Positions 24,889 through 37,200 of a DNA stretch of 64,000 bases are shown in pieces (within the stretch, counting starts at the first letter, position 1; the number at the start of each line of letters is the position of its first letter). The position numbers and the translations under genes are program-made. The notes beneath the pieces were generated by a model that made no database searches, was not told the origin of the DNA, and saw nothing but the letters and a program-made list of their open reading frames with translations. Source of the DNA: Rhynchospora pubera (taxonomy: Eukaryota > Streptophyta > Magnoliopsida > Poales > Cyperaceae); the NCBI GenBank assembly GCA_028095005.1, contig CM051459.1, forward strand, positions 22,616,699 to 22,680,698, given 5' to 3'.

Positions 24889-25584
24889 GTCAAAGAAGGC
24901 ATTGATTCACTGGCAGATTCTTTTGCTGCAAATTTTGTGCCTTGGGTCTTTTGGAGGGGCTATGTACCAAATCGAGATTGTGCCAGATGTGGCAGTTCAA
25001 TTCAGGAAGCTTGCTATGGAGCGATTTTAAAATGCAAATTCAAGGTGAGTACTTCAGTCTCTCCATATGCTCAATGAAATGCTTGAGTCTGAAGTGTGCA
25101 TCAAATTTAACTTTTTTTATCTTTTCTTTAGTACTAATGATTGTTGAGGCTCAGATGGAGCAAGGATTTTGTCAGATTTTAAAGAATGTTCTCATGAGGA
25201 TGACAAATGCACTGATCTTATTAGTAAGTGTCTCTACTTACTATGTGTTTTCAATATTAATGGTTCCTTATTTTTTTAGTTTGTAATGGTTACAACAGAA
25301 GATTGTTGGCTATGTATTTTCTATATTGGAAAAGCTAAGTTTACCATATTTTTATAATTCTGTGGAGATTGTTGGCTATGAAGATCTAGGTATATGTCGT
25401 TATAATATTCTTTACATAATTTCAGTGGATTCTATCCGGTATGTCATTGCAAAGGAAAATAAAAAAGAAATAGATGACATTCTTGCTCATTTAATTATCA
25501 GTTTCTTCTTCTTACTTTCAGCTAGCATTTTCACACCACAATGTTTGTGCTTCATATGGCTTAAGGACATATGATGTCATTCAG
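24889..25584 (+). pseudogene. Probable captured gene fragment in Helitron 1
   Basis: Three segments look like real exons. 24889-25044 is 52 codons without a stop, between TTTAG and GTGAGT, and includes WVFWRGYVPNRDCARCGSSI. 25155-25223 (23 codons) lies between CTCAG and GTAAGT. 25522-25584 (21 codons, LAFSHHNVCASYGLRTYDVI) lies between TTTCAG and GTATGT. All are phase 0. I do not recognise the protein, and the frame of the middle exon is uncertain. Plant Helitrons often carry captured host exons, so a fragment of a host gene is the likeliest reading; a working gene is not supported. Confidence 0.5.
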
Positions 25585-25839
25585 GTATGTAGATCAGCAC
25601 TTGAGTTTGAATTGCATTGCAGAAAAAATCATTATTCCAAAAAAAGACACCGAGTCAACTGGTATATATCATCCAATTTACTTAGTTGAATAATCAAATA
25701 TATGCTTTTGGATACTGTTGCAGTTGCAAAGTTTCTAATTTGATTTTATCTAAACCACCGCTGATGATTCGTTAATAATAATGAGTAGGCATGATGAACG
25801 CTTATTAATTTCATCTTCTGTCTTTCAAGAGCATGTGAT

Positions 25840-27450
25840 GTGTGATCGGTGCTGAGGGTACTGGTCAAACTAATTCCTTAAAAACCGATACTAATTCGTT
25901 TGCAGTACAGTTTAAGGGTCGAATCACGGGGACGGACTATTCTTGTTCTAAGTTAAAACAGTTCGTATTAAATTAAATTCTTTTGGTTAAATAGATAATT
26001 TAAATTCCAAGCAAATCTAAACAGAAAATCAAATTGCAGTTGAAGAGTTAAAATTCTAATTCCCTAGAAAAACTTAAGTAATTTAAAAGTTTAAACAGTT
26101 AACAAACGATTAGCGGTTCAGGTTGTCTAACTTTTCTTGTCTGTCAAGGTTGGGACGGACCGTTCCATTTCTAGAACGGGCCGTCCTAACCCTGTCAAAT
26201 GGCTGGGACAGGCCGTTCTAGGCCAGGACGCCCCCTCTCGGGCGGTCCGTCCTACTCTTGGAACGGTCCGTTCCAATCATCTGATGTCTGTTTTGTCATC
26301 CTACTTAGTTATTTGCTGAGTGTTTTTACGTGGAATTAGTCAAACCAAACCTACAGACTTGCGCTCTAACTCTCGTTCAGGTCAAATTGCGGGGTTTTGT
26401 TTGATAAGTCCTAAAAACTCCTAAATTTCAACTCTCGTTTCTTGGTTTAGGTGCTTTTAATTGATTTTTGGGTCTTGGTAAACTCTCAATCTCTCGATTT
26501 ATTGAGTAAAACTCTAATCTCTTAAAGTTTGGTTTAATCCTTTCGGATATCGCCTACCTAATTGATCTAAATGTTTACTTGTTATTGCAGATAGACTTTG
26601 TTTTGACAATTAAACTAGGCCTTTGTTTAACGCAATAGTCAGATCTAACATTAACAATTTGCAACAAAAAGATAGAGTTAAATTTCAGAAATCATAAACA
26701 CAACTTAACTTAGCAATTAACTAGGTATTCAAACAAAACAAACAACTAAAAGAAAAGTTATCGAACCATAGCCCCTAAACTAAACTACTCCATGCAAGAA
26801 AAAGCAGGTTTCATCATACAAAAACACAAAGAAAAAGAAAAAATCAAGTTACAACAAGTTGTGCACGAAATTCTCCAACTTCTAAGCTCTGTCCTGTCTG
26901 GGGCGGCCCGTCCTGATCCTGGGGCGGTGCGTCTCAGGCTGGTGGATGGCCGTCGCGACAGGGTGATTTTCTTGCTCCTTTCTGGCCCTCCAAACTCCGC
27001 CAATTCGAACTCCCCCTGTCTTGGAGCCAGGACAGAGCTTATATAGGCACCTTAGGCGGTTCCAAAATGTGGCATTGTGGCTCAGAAAGGCGGTGGAAAC
27101 TAAAGAAACCGCCTCACCAAATCAGGCGCTCTATTTTTGGAAGTCTCGAAATAGCTATCTGGCCTGTTTGTGAACTGGGACGGCCTGGTCTGCATCTGGG
27201 GCGGCTCGTCCCAGTATGGGCTGAACGTGTCGTCTGGATTGGCTCTGCCTACGTCTGCACTGAGTTGGGATGGCCCGTCCTGAGATTGGGGCGGCCCGTT
27301 CCAGCTTGCTGAATATGCACAACTTGGTCGATTTTCTCCCTTTTTCGCGCCAAAGTGTAATGAACCTGTATAAAAAACTTGTCGGGCTACGGCTGAACTT
27401 TCCTACATCTAACATTAGCACAATTTAAAGAAAAATGAATAAAAACACAA
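25840..27450. mobile_element. LTR-retrotransposon-like segment in Helitron 1
   Basis: It holds at least seven near-palindromic GGGACGG(C/T)CCGT(C/T)CC-type dyads in two clusters (26140-26285 and 26890-27305), a TATA-like GCTTATATAGGC at 27038-27049, and a GGGTCGAATCACGGGGACGG block (25916-25935) of a kind common in plant LTR elements. Ends and target duplication are not resolved; no gag or pol frame. Confidence 0.4.
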
Positions 27451-27466
27451 GTAATTTGAACGAAAT

Positions 27467-27617
27467 TTGGGGCTTATTCTGGCTGAAAATCAAGTACGGA
27501 AACCGTACATCAATGTGCTTCAAGAAGGGATGGCAATTGCACAAGCGTATAAATCAGCGCTTTTGCGATCCTATGCACGAAAAGTAATTCTTATTTCACG
27601 TGATTCGATAATTAATG
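27467..27617 (+). pseudogene. Further exon-like fragment in Helitron 1
   Basis: An open segment of about 50 codons including NQVRKPYINVLQEGMAIAQA and ending at a good donor, ATTAATG|GTAAGG. I do not recognise the protein. Codon use looks gene-like. It may belong to the same captured gene as 24889-25584, pushed apart by the LTR-like insertion. Confidence 0.35.
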
Positions 27618-29566
27618 GTAAGGAAAGCTATATTTATTGTGCAATGCTCATCGACATTTTACAATTTTATGAAAATCTGCAGCTTCAGCTTACTTTGGTG
27701 GGTCTGATATTTTGTAAGGATAAGTGAAGCCAGTGCGCAAATAGATTGTTACAGGTACTGGCAGGTTCTTAATATATATAGTTTCAGTGTTGGTTAAAAA
27801 AGATTGTGCAAAGTTAATATGCATTTCAGTTATTAATTAGGATTTTCATTGAGCATAGATAAAATGGATTTAATCTTTTCCATATGCGTGAAGGAATTCT
27901 CATGCCTAGATATATCTTGAGGTTTAAGCAATCTTTTTATTGATCTTTGTCAGCCACTTTCTCATGCATATTGTTGTCAAGGAAAGATTTTTCAAATTAA
28001 ATTCTGTATTTGCAAATGGTATATGTATGATGGTGTTATTTTCATCTGATTTTTTCCTTTTTTTTATATAGGGTGCCCTTTGGTTCGTTGCTGCGCAAAC
28101 ATAAGGGGTTCTAGCTGACAAATTACATTCTACAAAATGTGATATTTATGGTATTACTTTTTTTTGTGCACTGTATGATTGTTTATCGATTTACAGAATC
28201 AATAATAATATCTATTATGAATTTCAAGCAAGGTTCGATGAACGTGAAGGTAAAGAACTAATTTTTTATTGCCACTTTGACATTGTTAGTATGACTCTTT
28301 TTTTTTTGTCAAGTGTTACTCACCATGACTTTGCTGATGATTGGTTCAGATATGTGTTTCATTCATTACTTTGTTACCAGAATATGAGTGGGGATTAAAT
28401 TGAGAGTATACATCCTGATTCTGTGTTAATAAATTGATAGTATGTGTTTCTCTAACACAACCTCCTCAAACTTTGTGTCGTGTCACTTCAATATTAACTA
28501 GCTATTTTGTCAGTGAGACGCATTTGGTTGTGCGACTGTGATAGTGCATTCAACTGAATACTGTGCTTATACTGTCAGTGAGTTCATTATTAAGCTGTGT
28601 TAGATATTAACCAGTTGTTTGCAGGTGAGATTACAGTATCGATTGCAATTGAAAGTTAGTACTGGTATCTTATCTGAATATCTGACTTGATAGTTACGAG
28701 ATTTTTTGTGCTTGATAAATTTCTCTTTCCTTTCTTTTTCCCACTGGCATGTGCTTAAAATTAAGATTCAAATGAGGATGTGAGAAAGTTTGGCTGGTCA
28801 AGAGGAGTTGGTTACAAACTGGTCAATAACTATAGGCAATATTGACCAGTCAAACTTCTTGGACCAACATCAGTACCACATCTCTCCTATTTCTGTGGTT
28901 CAATTACTATGAAGTTCTTTTTGTTTATTTATTTTGTACCTTCATGTCTAAATATGAAATACTGAGTTTTTGAAGGTAAGATTCTTTTTCTACCGAATAA
29001 CATTAATTTGCATATCTAAATGCAATAGCCCATAGGTGTTTTGCAATTTTATCTCAATAACTTTGGGTCTTGAGTTCCTAATCAGCCACTACAGCCGCTG
29101 ATTAGCTTCTCTAAATGAAAAACTTTGGGTCTTGAGGTTGTTCTATATATGTTGTTCATGTTTAAACTCAAGACCAAATGTTACCTTTGCAATTATATCT
29201 ATTTTTCTTTTCAATCAGTTGTTCTCCAATTAAAATACTGAAACAAAAACAAACTCATGCAGAACCGAGTAAGAAGGCCGAAATTGTGATTGGTCCAGTA
29301 AATTGTTGAGTGATACATGCTAGGTAGGTCATCCTTTGTCTTTTATAACATAAATGTTCTTATTTCGAGTAGATCATTGTAAGTTATAATTTGACAAAAC
29401 AAATTTTTTTGTTGTTGCAGCTTCAAGAAGGTTGCAGATGTACAACGTGGGCCTCTCAGACTTGTTGTACTAAACGTCTCTAGGTTTGTCGATTACAAAA
29501 CAATATCATTAAGCATTTAACAATCTTCTTTGATTTTTATAGGAAGAAGGTGCAAAGTTTGAAGAC

Positions 29567-30979
29567 TTGGATAAAAACTATGTGCAAGATCAAGATCAAG
29601 TCTTTAGAGAGCTTATAGGCTAGTTTAGACTTTAATAGAAGGTTTACTTTAGTCCTTTTATCCTTGAAATAGTCTAGTTAGCAGAAAAGCTCAAGAACTC
29701 AGTATTTTTCTAAATCTCGGGACCAGTGCGTCGTGTAACGCAACAGTGGGTTATACAACACACCAGTGAGTTGTGTAACGCAATATTGTGTTGTACAACG
29801 CACCAGTTTTTGTGCAGAATTTTCTGTCTCAAAACCAGTGCGTTGTGTAACGCAATATTGGGTTGTACAACGCACCAGTGAGTTGTGTAACGCAATATTG
29901 GGTTACACAACGCACCAGTTTTGTGCATATTTTCTCCGTTTCTTATTTTAACAGAAACAGTGCGTTACACAACGCAACAGAGGGTCGTGTAACGCACTAG
30001 CTGCATCATACAACGCAATTTATGCATCGTGCAACGCAATTTTCTCAAATCAAGCCAGAACGTTGTATAACGCACTGAAGCGTTGTACAACCTTCCTTTG
30101 TTTTTTCTATGACCTTTTTCACTCACTTTTCCTGATCATTTAATGTCATTTAATGTTGCGTTGCACAACGGGTGGTCCGCGTCGTATAACGAGCCTGACA
30201 GCTCAAACGACTAGTTTATCTGTTTTGTTTTATTATAACGGTCGTCCAGTGCGTCGTACAACGCAATATTGGGTCGTGTAACGCACTGCCAACGGATAGC
30301 TTGTTTTCTTTGTTTTATTATAACGGCTATCTGTGGGTCATGTAACGCAATATTGCATTGTGTAACACACAACAGCTTTTTGAGTTGTTTTGCAGCTTTT
30401 GACGAGCTCTATTTATATCCACCCCTTGTTCTCTCTCTTCAGAGAGCTTTGCCTTGTAAAATTTGTCCAGAATAGAGCCTTTGAGCACAGGGATACTCTC
30501 CCACTTGAGCTTTTCATAGCTAGACCATTTTGAGAGATTTATTAGCCTCAAACACCACCGCCCCGACATTGTCGTTAGGTGTAGGTTGGAATAGGTTGAG
30601 AGCTCTTCTCCATTGAGGCCGTTGTGCCATTTGGGTTAGGCCGATCCACCTCGAGTGTCATTGTGACGAGGTGATTCGGTTCAAAGTTGTAGACCCGTTC
30701 TTATTGGAATTGAACGGAGCGCGCCCTTTGGTGGTAGCGAAACTCCCGGAGACGTACGACTAAGGCTAGCTTCTTCTAGCGGGTCGGAACTCCGTAATCA
30801 CATCGCGTGTTCAATTTCTCTCTCTTTCTCTCTTTATTATCTTGCTACTTGAATTGCTTGTGTGTGCTTGCATGTATTGGGCACCAATTGAATTGTGTTA
30901 GGATAGTTCATACCAAACCGGTCCAAAACCTCAATTGCTTCCGCTAAACCTTGTTTAAGCCGCCTACTTTAGGGACAAC
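29567..30979 (+). mobile_element. Probable solo LTR in Helitron 1
   Basis: A 1.4 kb segment flanked by AAGAC on both sides (29562-29566 and 30980-30984), which fits a 5-bp LTR target duplication, though the ends are not canonical TG...CA. It has an array of ~20 dyads (29719-30372), a TATA-like CTATTTATATCC at 30409-30420, then a GC-richer transcribed-looking part and TTGCTTCCGCTAAACC near the right end, as in many plant LTRs. Family not assigned. Confidence 0.5.
29719..30372. repeat. Array of ~20 TGCGTTGTACAACGCA-like dyads
   Basis: Words like TGCGTTGTGTAACGCA and GGGTTGTACAACGCACC recur about every 20-60 bp, some only 5-10 bp apart. The consensus TGCGTTGTACAACGCA is a perfect 16-bp palindrome. 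Spacing is irregular, so this is neither a simple satellite nor a CRISPR. It ends about 40 bp upstream of the TATA-like box of the LTR candidate. Confidence 0.8.
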
Positions 30980-32261
30980 AAGACCAAATAAAAATATAAT
31001 TTTTTATGCAAGTGCTGATTTTGTGCCAGCTATTTCTTATTGAGCAGCTTTTCTGAATGGTTCTCAATCTCACTTCCGATCTCCTTTGCATGGTACATAT
31101 AATAATTCTTCTGTGTCTCATAAGAACTTTGTTTATGAAAATGAGAATAAAAAAAATTATGATCGAATTTGTGTCATAAGAACTTTCTCGAATGAGAGCA
31201 GTCTGCCCATCTATACAGGTGCTTGGATTTTTAAATAAGAATTCCTTTTTGTGTAATCAGAATAGCTATACTCACTTTACTGGTATTACATAATACCAAT
31301 CGATATTTATGTAATCAATTTGTGTAATTTCACAATAGCAATTGTTTATTAAATCTGCTGCTTGGATTAGTTTCTTCTATTTTTTTTTGTCATAATTGAC
31401 ATCAAAATGTTTATGTAATAAAAGCAAAGTGAGTAAAGTTTTGATTTACAGATTGCTTGGAGTTTCATTGAGAAGCTATACATTAATTGGCATACTGACA
31501 TGATTAAGTATTACCGTAGATATAAGTTGGATGTTTGATAAGATATTAGATAGAACTCAATTACTGTGAAATGAACGTTAACCACTTTCAACAAAAAAGA
31601 TTGTGGCATGCGCTTCGAAATGTGATTGTGCTATACGAAACCTATGGTGATAACTTAAGACCATTAATTCAATTATTCCTAATATTTTCTATTTTGTGTA
31701 TGCAGGCTATAAATATTTACAGTTCACATGATATTATTGAAAAAAATTAATTCTAAATGTACATTTTTATTATTTTATATTATATATTATATGCACAAAA
31801 AATAGGTCGCGCAACGCGCGACACACCCACTAGTTCCAATAAATTTTGGTTGTCCATAACAATCAATGCTAAACTAATCTTTATCGTATATTGCGTAATT
31901 AATTCTCGCTGATATCTTATAGAAAAGCTTTCTACTTGTATGGGTATTCAGTAAAATGTTATCCATGAAATATATTGTAATTGAGCTAATAATTGACTAG
32001 CATAGTCTCATTTTTTATGGTATAAGATGAATGGCTTCTGGGTTGCAATAGTCTTAAACGAAAGGAGGTCATTAAGTAGGAAAAAAAAAAAAAAAAAAAA
32101 AACGTTCCGAACTTGCGTGCTTCACACAAAATAGGTATAAAAATTTAGTCACGATATATGTACCTAAATTATTGTTAATCACGCCAATATAGCAGAAATC
32201 ATATCAAGCTTTAACCTAACTTGTATTGATTCATGATTTCATTCAAGATGTACCCTTGTTT

Positions 32262-34036
32262 TGTTAGGAAATGTCTAATTTTAATTTTTGTGACTAATTA
32301 TACTAATTAATCTAATTAAAACATAAGCAAAAGGGATCTAGTGCTCAAGTTCAAATTCAACACAAAGAGAAAGGTGTAGGAATTGTACTTCCCGCGAAAT
32401 CGTATTCGCGGGGCTCGACCACGGCATGGAGTCGATGGGATACGCTCCAAGCTCCTCCACCAAGGTTGACGACCGCCTCGAGTCCACCTAGAGGTTAACC
32501 ACCTCCTTGCAACCCTTGTGCTAGCAAGAGGAAGGAGAGAGGCTAATCCAAAGGTTTCCCCTCTTCTAATTAGTCTATACTTTAATGGAGAAGGAAAATT
32601 TGTGCTCAACACATGAGCTAATGGTGGATTAAGAGCAAGAGAAGAGGAAGAAAATCTCAATTTTCTTCTCTAATTTTCGTCCAAAATGGAAGGGGCAAGA
32701 TGGAGGCTAAGGTGGCTAGGGTTTCTCTCTCCAAATGGTCCCCCTTTTATAGCCAACCACTCTCATGACAAGTTGCAACTATTTACAACCTTGCCACTTG
32801 CCCTAGCTGAATTTTAATGGGCTCAATAGCCCATTTATCATGTATTAAATAGTCCATTAATTAATGATCCATGTAATTGTTCTTTTATTGCACCTCAAAT
32901 TGGACTTTTAAATAACAATTTAAATAGAAGCCCAAATAGCTCATATAAATAAAATATGTTGAACATAATTAATTATTAACTTATTAATAATTAATATGGG
33001 ATTAGCCAATGAATTAATTTATTTCTATATGATCCATTTGACTTAATTAATTATAACGGTCCGCAACGGTATATAATTAATTAGTCAACTCATCATATTT
33101 TCGCAATACACACTGTTGCGAATAAACAAATAATGCAATGTATGGTTAAAGCTCTATTTGTGTGACCCTTTGAGGATTTATGCTATGTTGGACATGAAAT
33201 TAAATCGTTATTTAATTCCAATAATTATAAGCGGTATCTAGCAACACATTATGATTCTCAATTCGCATAAATAATGTACTGCTACAGTATTTAGATCCTG
33301 CATAAGAGAATAAAAGTATTTCTCTATTTTGATTCTTATGTCTCACGATATCATCATATAATCCAAGATAGGAATGTGTCATTCTTGCAGATTATACGTT
33401 TCTTGATCTAGAGTTGATCGCTTAGTTGCGCGCATACGGTCCAACTCCATCAAGGGGCCCAAACAGATATCGTCACTCACTAAGTGAATTAATGAGGGAC
33501 ATACGGTTTTCTTGATGATTAGCTTTTCCCCGCACAATTCAAGAGAACATAAATAAAGTCCGTATAGCAGCCCTTATCGGGAATCAGCGGTAGACAATAT
33601 TTATTGAACTTATCCTCATGTGGAAAAGATAAACATCTTAAACTTAGAACCAAAATCATAACGAAATAAATAATGACACATAACACAATCCATATATTTA
33701 TTTCGTTGGGTCAAGTCCTGTACTATGTTCTATAACATATACATATGCAATTAAATTGGTAACTCTTTATCTATGATTAGTAGAACTTAATCATCACTTA
33801 ACTTGCATACTAATCTTATATGATAATTAATGTTCCTTTGTTAATTATCAAGATTATGGACCGTTTAGATTTATTATTGTCATTATATAGAATGATCTAC
33901 AGAGATCTACAATTCAAATCCTCAACCTGAATAATCTGTCAATAATAAACCTAGGAACATATGATAAAATATCATCCATAACATAAACTAATATTTAAGT
34001 CATCAAATTATTGACTTCTAGGACACAACTCCAACA
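32262..34036 (-). mobile_element. Solo LTR, probably Copia-type, 1775 bp
   Basis: On the minus strand it begins TGTTGGAGTTGTGTCC and ends TTTCCTAACA, the TG...CA of an LTR. A perfect 5-bp duplication TGTTT flanks it (32257-32261 and 34037-34041), and copies A and B show the empty site CCCTTGTTTGACCC. The minus-strand GCTATAAAAGGGGG at about 32742-32755 is a good TATA box. No internal retrotransposon sequence remains, so it is a solo LTR from recombination. The Copia call rests on the look of the 5' end and is tentative. Confidence 0.85.
32742..32755 (-). promoter_or_regulatory. TATA box of the solo LTR
   Basis: Minus-strand GCTATAAAAGGGGG inside the LTR. It fixes the transcription direction as right to left and marks the U3/R boundary within about 30 bp downstream. 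Confidence 0.6.
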
Positions 34037-34289
34037 TGTTTGACCCACACAAAAAAATAATTACCGTAATTTCAGATGTTTAAGTGGACGTTGTACAATA
34101 TACCATCACAAGCGTTGTTTTAACTACCGTAATTTTTAATTTTCATACCGTTGTTACAAAGCACAAGCGAGAGACTAAACTCGACTCTTTGCCCGATCAA
34201 TAACTTGTTCACATAGAATTATTGCTAAAATATAAAAGCAAAAAGGAAATTCAGGAACAATAATTATTGCTAGAATACAAAGTACGTAG

Positions 34290-37200
34290 TCTTAATTATT
34301 ATTAATTAAATACTTCAATTTCAAGTCAGGGAGTTACTGTTCAATTATCTGGACCGTCTATTTCTACCTCTACACGGATGGATTGGATCCTGTTCGTTCG
34401 TCTCCGCTGAGGATTACGCGCTCCTCAAAGCGCATGTGATGAGCTCCATTTATTGGATGGGCATGGATCACATAAACCAAAAAAAAATCAGAAAGAACAA
34501 GGTCCACGGTGTGCAAGCTTCAAGTCCAATTGATAATGTGCTAAAGCACCTTCTAGCATCCTCTACCAGTCGACCTAGCGATTATCCAGAAAAAAAAAGT
34601 CTACCTAGCTCATCTTACTAGGAAAGATGAGGGGGGAGAGAGGGGGAGAGAGAGAGAGATCGGGGAAGGGGCTGACCAACGAGGGCCGTCTAAGTTTTAC
34701 GAAGTTGTTGGAAGGTGAGCTAGCTCCTCCGACACCCGATCCACCCACGCCGACGGTTTAACTCTAAACTCTCTCGCAGCAAATCTGTAATCCTTTCACT
34801 CGCCTCTGACGACAAAGGTGTGCTTCTTCTCTGCTCATCTTCTCTAAATGCTCTTCGAATGGAGCCTCTGCTGAAGTAAGCAAGCTCAGGATTGGAGGTG
34901 GAGAGGCTCTGATCTGATTATTTTAGGCACGACTTTACTTATTTCGCTTTTACCAACCTTTGCTTCGACCTTTTGTGATTTTTTATAGTTCCTTCTGATT
35001 TATTCTTTTATTCTCTATTCTTTGTTCGATTGCTGTAGGTTTCTTGATTTTTTTCCTTGATTCCTCTGGTGAGAGTTAAGATGAGAGGCTGCTCGGTTGG
35101 GATGAGGTGCAGACCAGCGGACAAGTTGGTCGAGCGCAGAAGGATGAGGTGCTAGGTATTGAACTTCTGCCTACCTTTCTTCATATAATTTGCTCCTATA
35201 TGGTTTTTTAAACCTTGATTTGTGCCAGCTTTTGGGATTGTACTGATCATTTAGTTTGGGATAAACTGCAATTGTTGAGAAATTGATTTTAAATCGGTTA
35301 CCATAATTTTGTATATAGATATAGACTACAGTTGGTTATGAGCTATGGATCGTTAATAAAATCTATAACCTTTTTTCAGTAATTAGTTTGCGAGATAACG
35401 ATAGATTTAACAAATTTATTTTCTATATGTTGTTATTTGCAGATAGTTTTGCAAGAACAAAGACAAACACGTTTCATGCTAAATTTGGTGAAATAAAGGT
35501 TGCTTTGCAAGGTAGTTGTTCGTGTATTGTTCATTAGACCTTTATTGGTTGTTTATTATTATTTTTAAAGAATGTTGATTCTATATTTCTTGATTGATGG
35601 CTGCTATGGCTTCTCTGTTAACATAATATTAGGTATGTGTTACTAATTAAGTACAAAATATCATAGCTTTGCTTTTCTATTCTGATTTCCTTTCTAATGT
35701 CCCTCCTTGACTTTACCCTTTTTAGGTCTTGGCTCTTTATTTCTCTAATTTTCTCAGTGATTACTTATTTTCGTTCGATTTGACTTAATTTCTTCTTCTT
35801 ATTCCTTCTTTGCAGTTTGCTTGACTGGAAATTTTGAACTTTTGGGAGGTACTACGAGCCTGCTCTGCAAACATTATTCCTAATTAGCTTCCAGCTTTTA
35901 GCGGCTCTGTGTAAGCAACTAAGCATACTCAGTTTATGCTTTTTTAGTTTCAGACATCTTTTTTACTTTTGCAGAAATATAATATTTTATTGTATTAGGT
36001 CATAATGGAGACTGCACAATGGTGTCATCCTCAACCCAAAGCCGATCAGGTCCAATCTTATTTAGCCCAAATGTTCTAATTTATTACAAGTCTTCTTATT
36101 TTTTCCCTCTTCTTTTTTTCTTTGTGATGTTGGGCCATTTTTTGTGCTTAGAATTAATTAACACAATGCATGAGTAAAATTATTTGAAATATTTAAAAAA
36201 AATAAAATGTATTTAGGATTTCATGCATATATTAATTTGTTCAAGAAGTAAGTTTTTTTTTTTGTCTATTGTAGATGATTAGTTGGCTGATTTATGGTGA
36301 TTCTTCTAAGTTTAAATTAATTTGACAGGTGCTTTCGATTATTGTTTTTTTTATTTTTCTAAAGAAAGGCCAGTTCCATAGTATAGTGATTTTGAAATAA
36401 GCTAATGTACAGTCTCATTTTATTTCTATTGAGGTTGTCTGTAAGATGTTTTATATGAATTTCTAAAATCACCAGGGGACTAATCGGTAACAAGTTTTAG
36501 TTTGTCATGCATCAGAACAAGACTTTGAAGGTTTGTGTAGACTGTTAAGGTTGTTCTCTTTTTATTTTATTATTATTTTTTTACTATTGGCAGCTTAATA
36601 GCTATAGATCCGTCTTTAATTGGGCACATACTACTGTAAATTATGTACATTAGTCTTAAATTCTATTTGTAGCTTTGATCAAAATGATACGGTGACATAA
36701 ATGTGCTCAATAACAATTGTGTGCACTTATGCCTACATAAAAATCCAATATTTGCCCAGTATCATATTTCTTATTTCGTGTTTGCCTGCAAAATGATTTT
36801 GTCAGGTCTAAGAGTCCATTATTGCAGCCGTGCTAGAGCAAAAAAGAGGAAAGGCAATTTCTTAACTCAAACTAACCTCAAGTTTTGTACGCTATCGTAT
36901 GAAGAACTAGCATATAAAATACAGAGGTACTAGATTAGTAGATTAACAAATTGAGCATTCTACTCAGTTTTGTGCTGATTTTATCATTTCATTTTTTATA
37001 TGTTGTGGTGATTTTCTGCTGCTGATTTGTTGGTAATAAGATCAACATCTTCAATTCACAATCTCAAGGTAATTCTTAGGTAATTTTGAGCCTTTATTTT
37101 ATTGCTAATAACTCAGAGCCGTAAGTTGAAAAATACCAAGTTTGGATGAACTTTCTCGCATTACACAATTGAACAATTGGTTAATTTTGGCACATTTCTG

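Larger units (their letters stand above)
24199..31833 (+). mobile_element. Helitron 1, 7.6 kb, non-autonomous, with exon-like cargo
   Basis: The 5' end is TCAAATCAAAACATA. The 3' end has a hairpin GTCGCGC-AAC-GCGCGAC followed 7 bp later by terminal CTAG. Copies A and B give the empty site GCCA|TTC(C/T)AATAA; here the halves read GCTA and TTCCAATAA, so insertion was between A and T, the Helitron rule, with no target duplication. I find no Rep/helicase frame. Inside are exon-like segments (24889-25584 and about 27467-27617) and LTR-like segments (about 25840-27450 and 29567-30979). Confidence 0.85.

Noticed and set aside
29719..30372. Possible CRISPR-like array of short palindromic repeats
   Set aside because: Spacers vary from almost nothing to 60 bp, repeats are degenerate, and the context is a plant retroelement.
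32316..32660. 114-codon minus-strand frame
   Set aside because: It lies wholly inside the solo LTR, downstream of its TATA box, where noncoding R-U5 sequence is expected.
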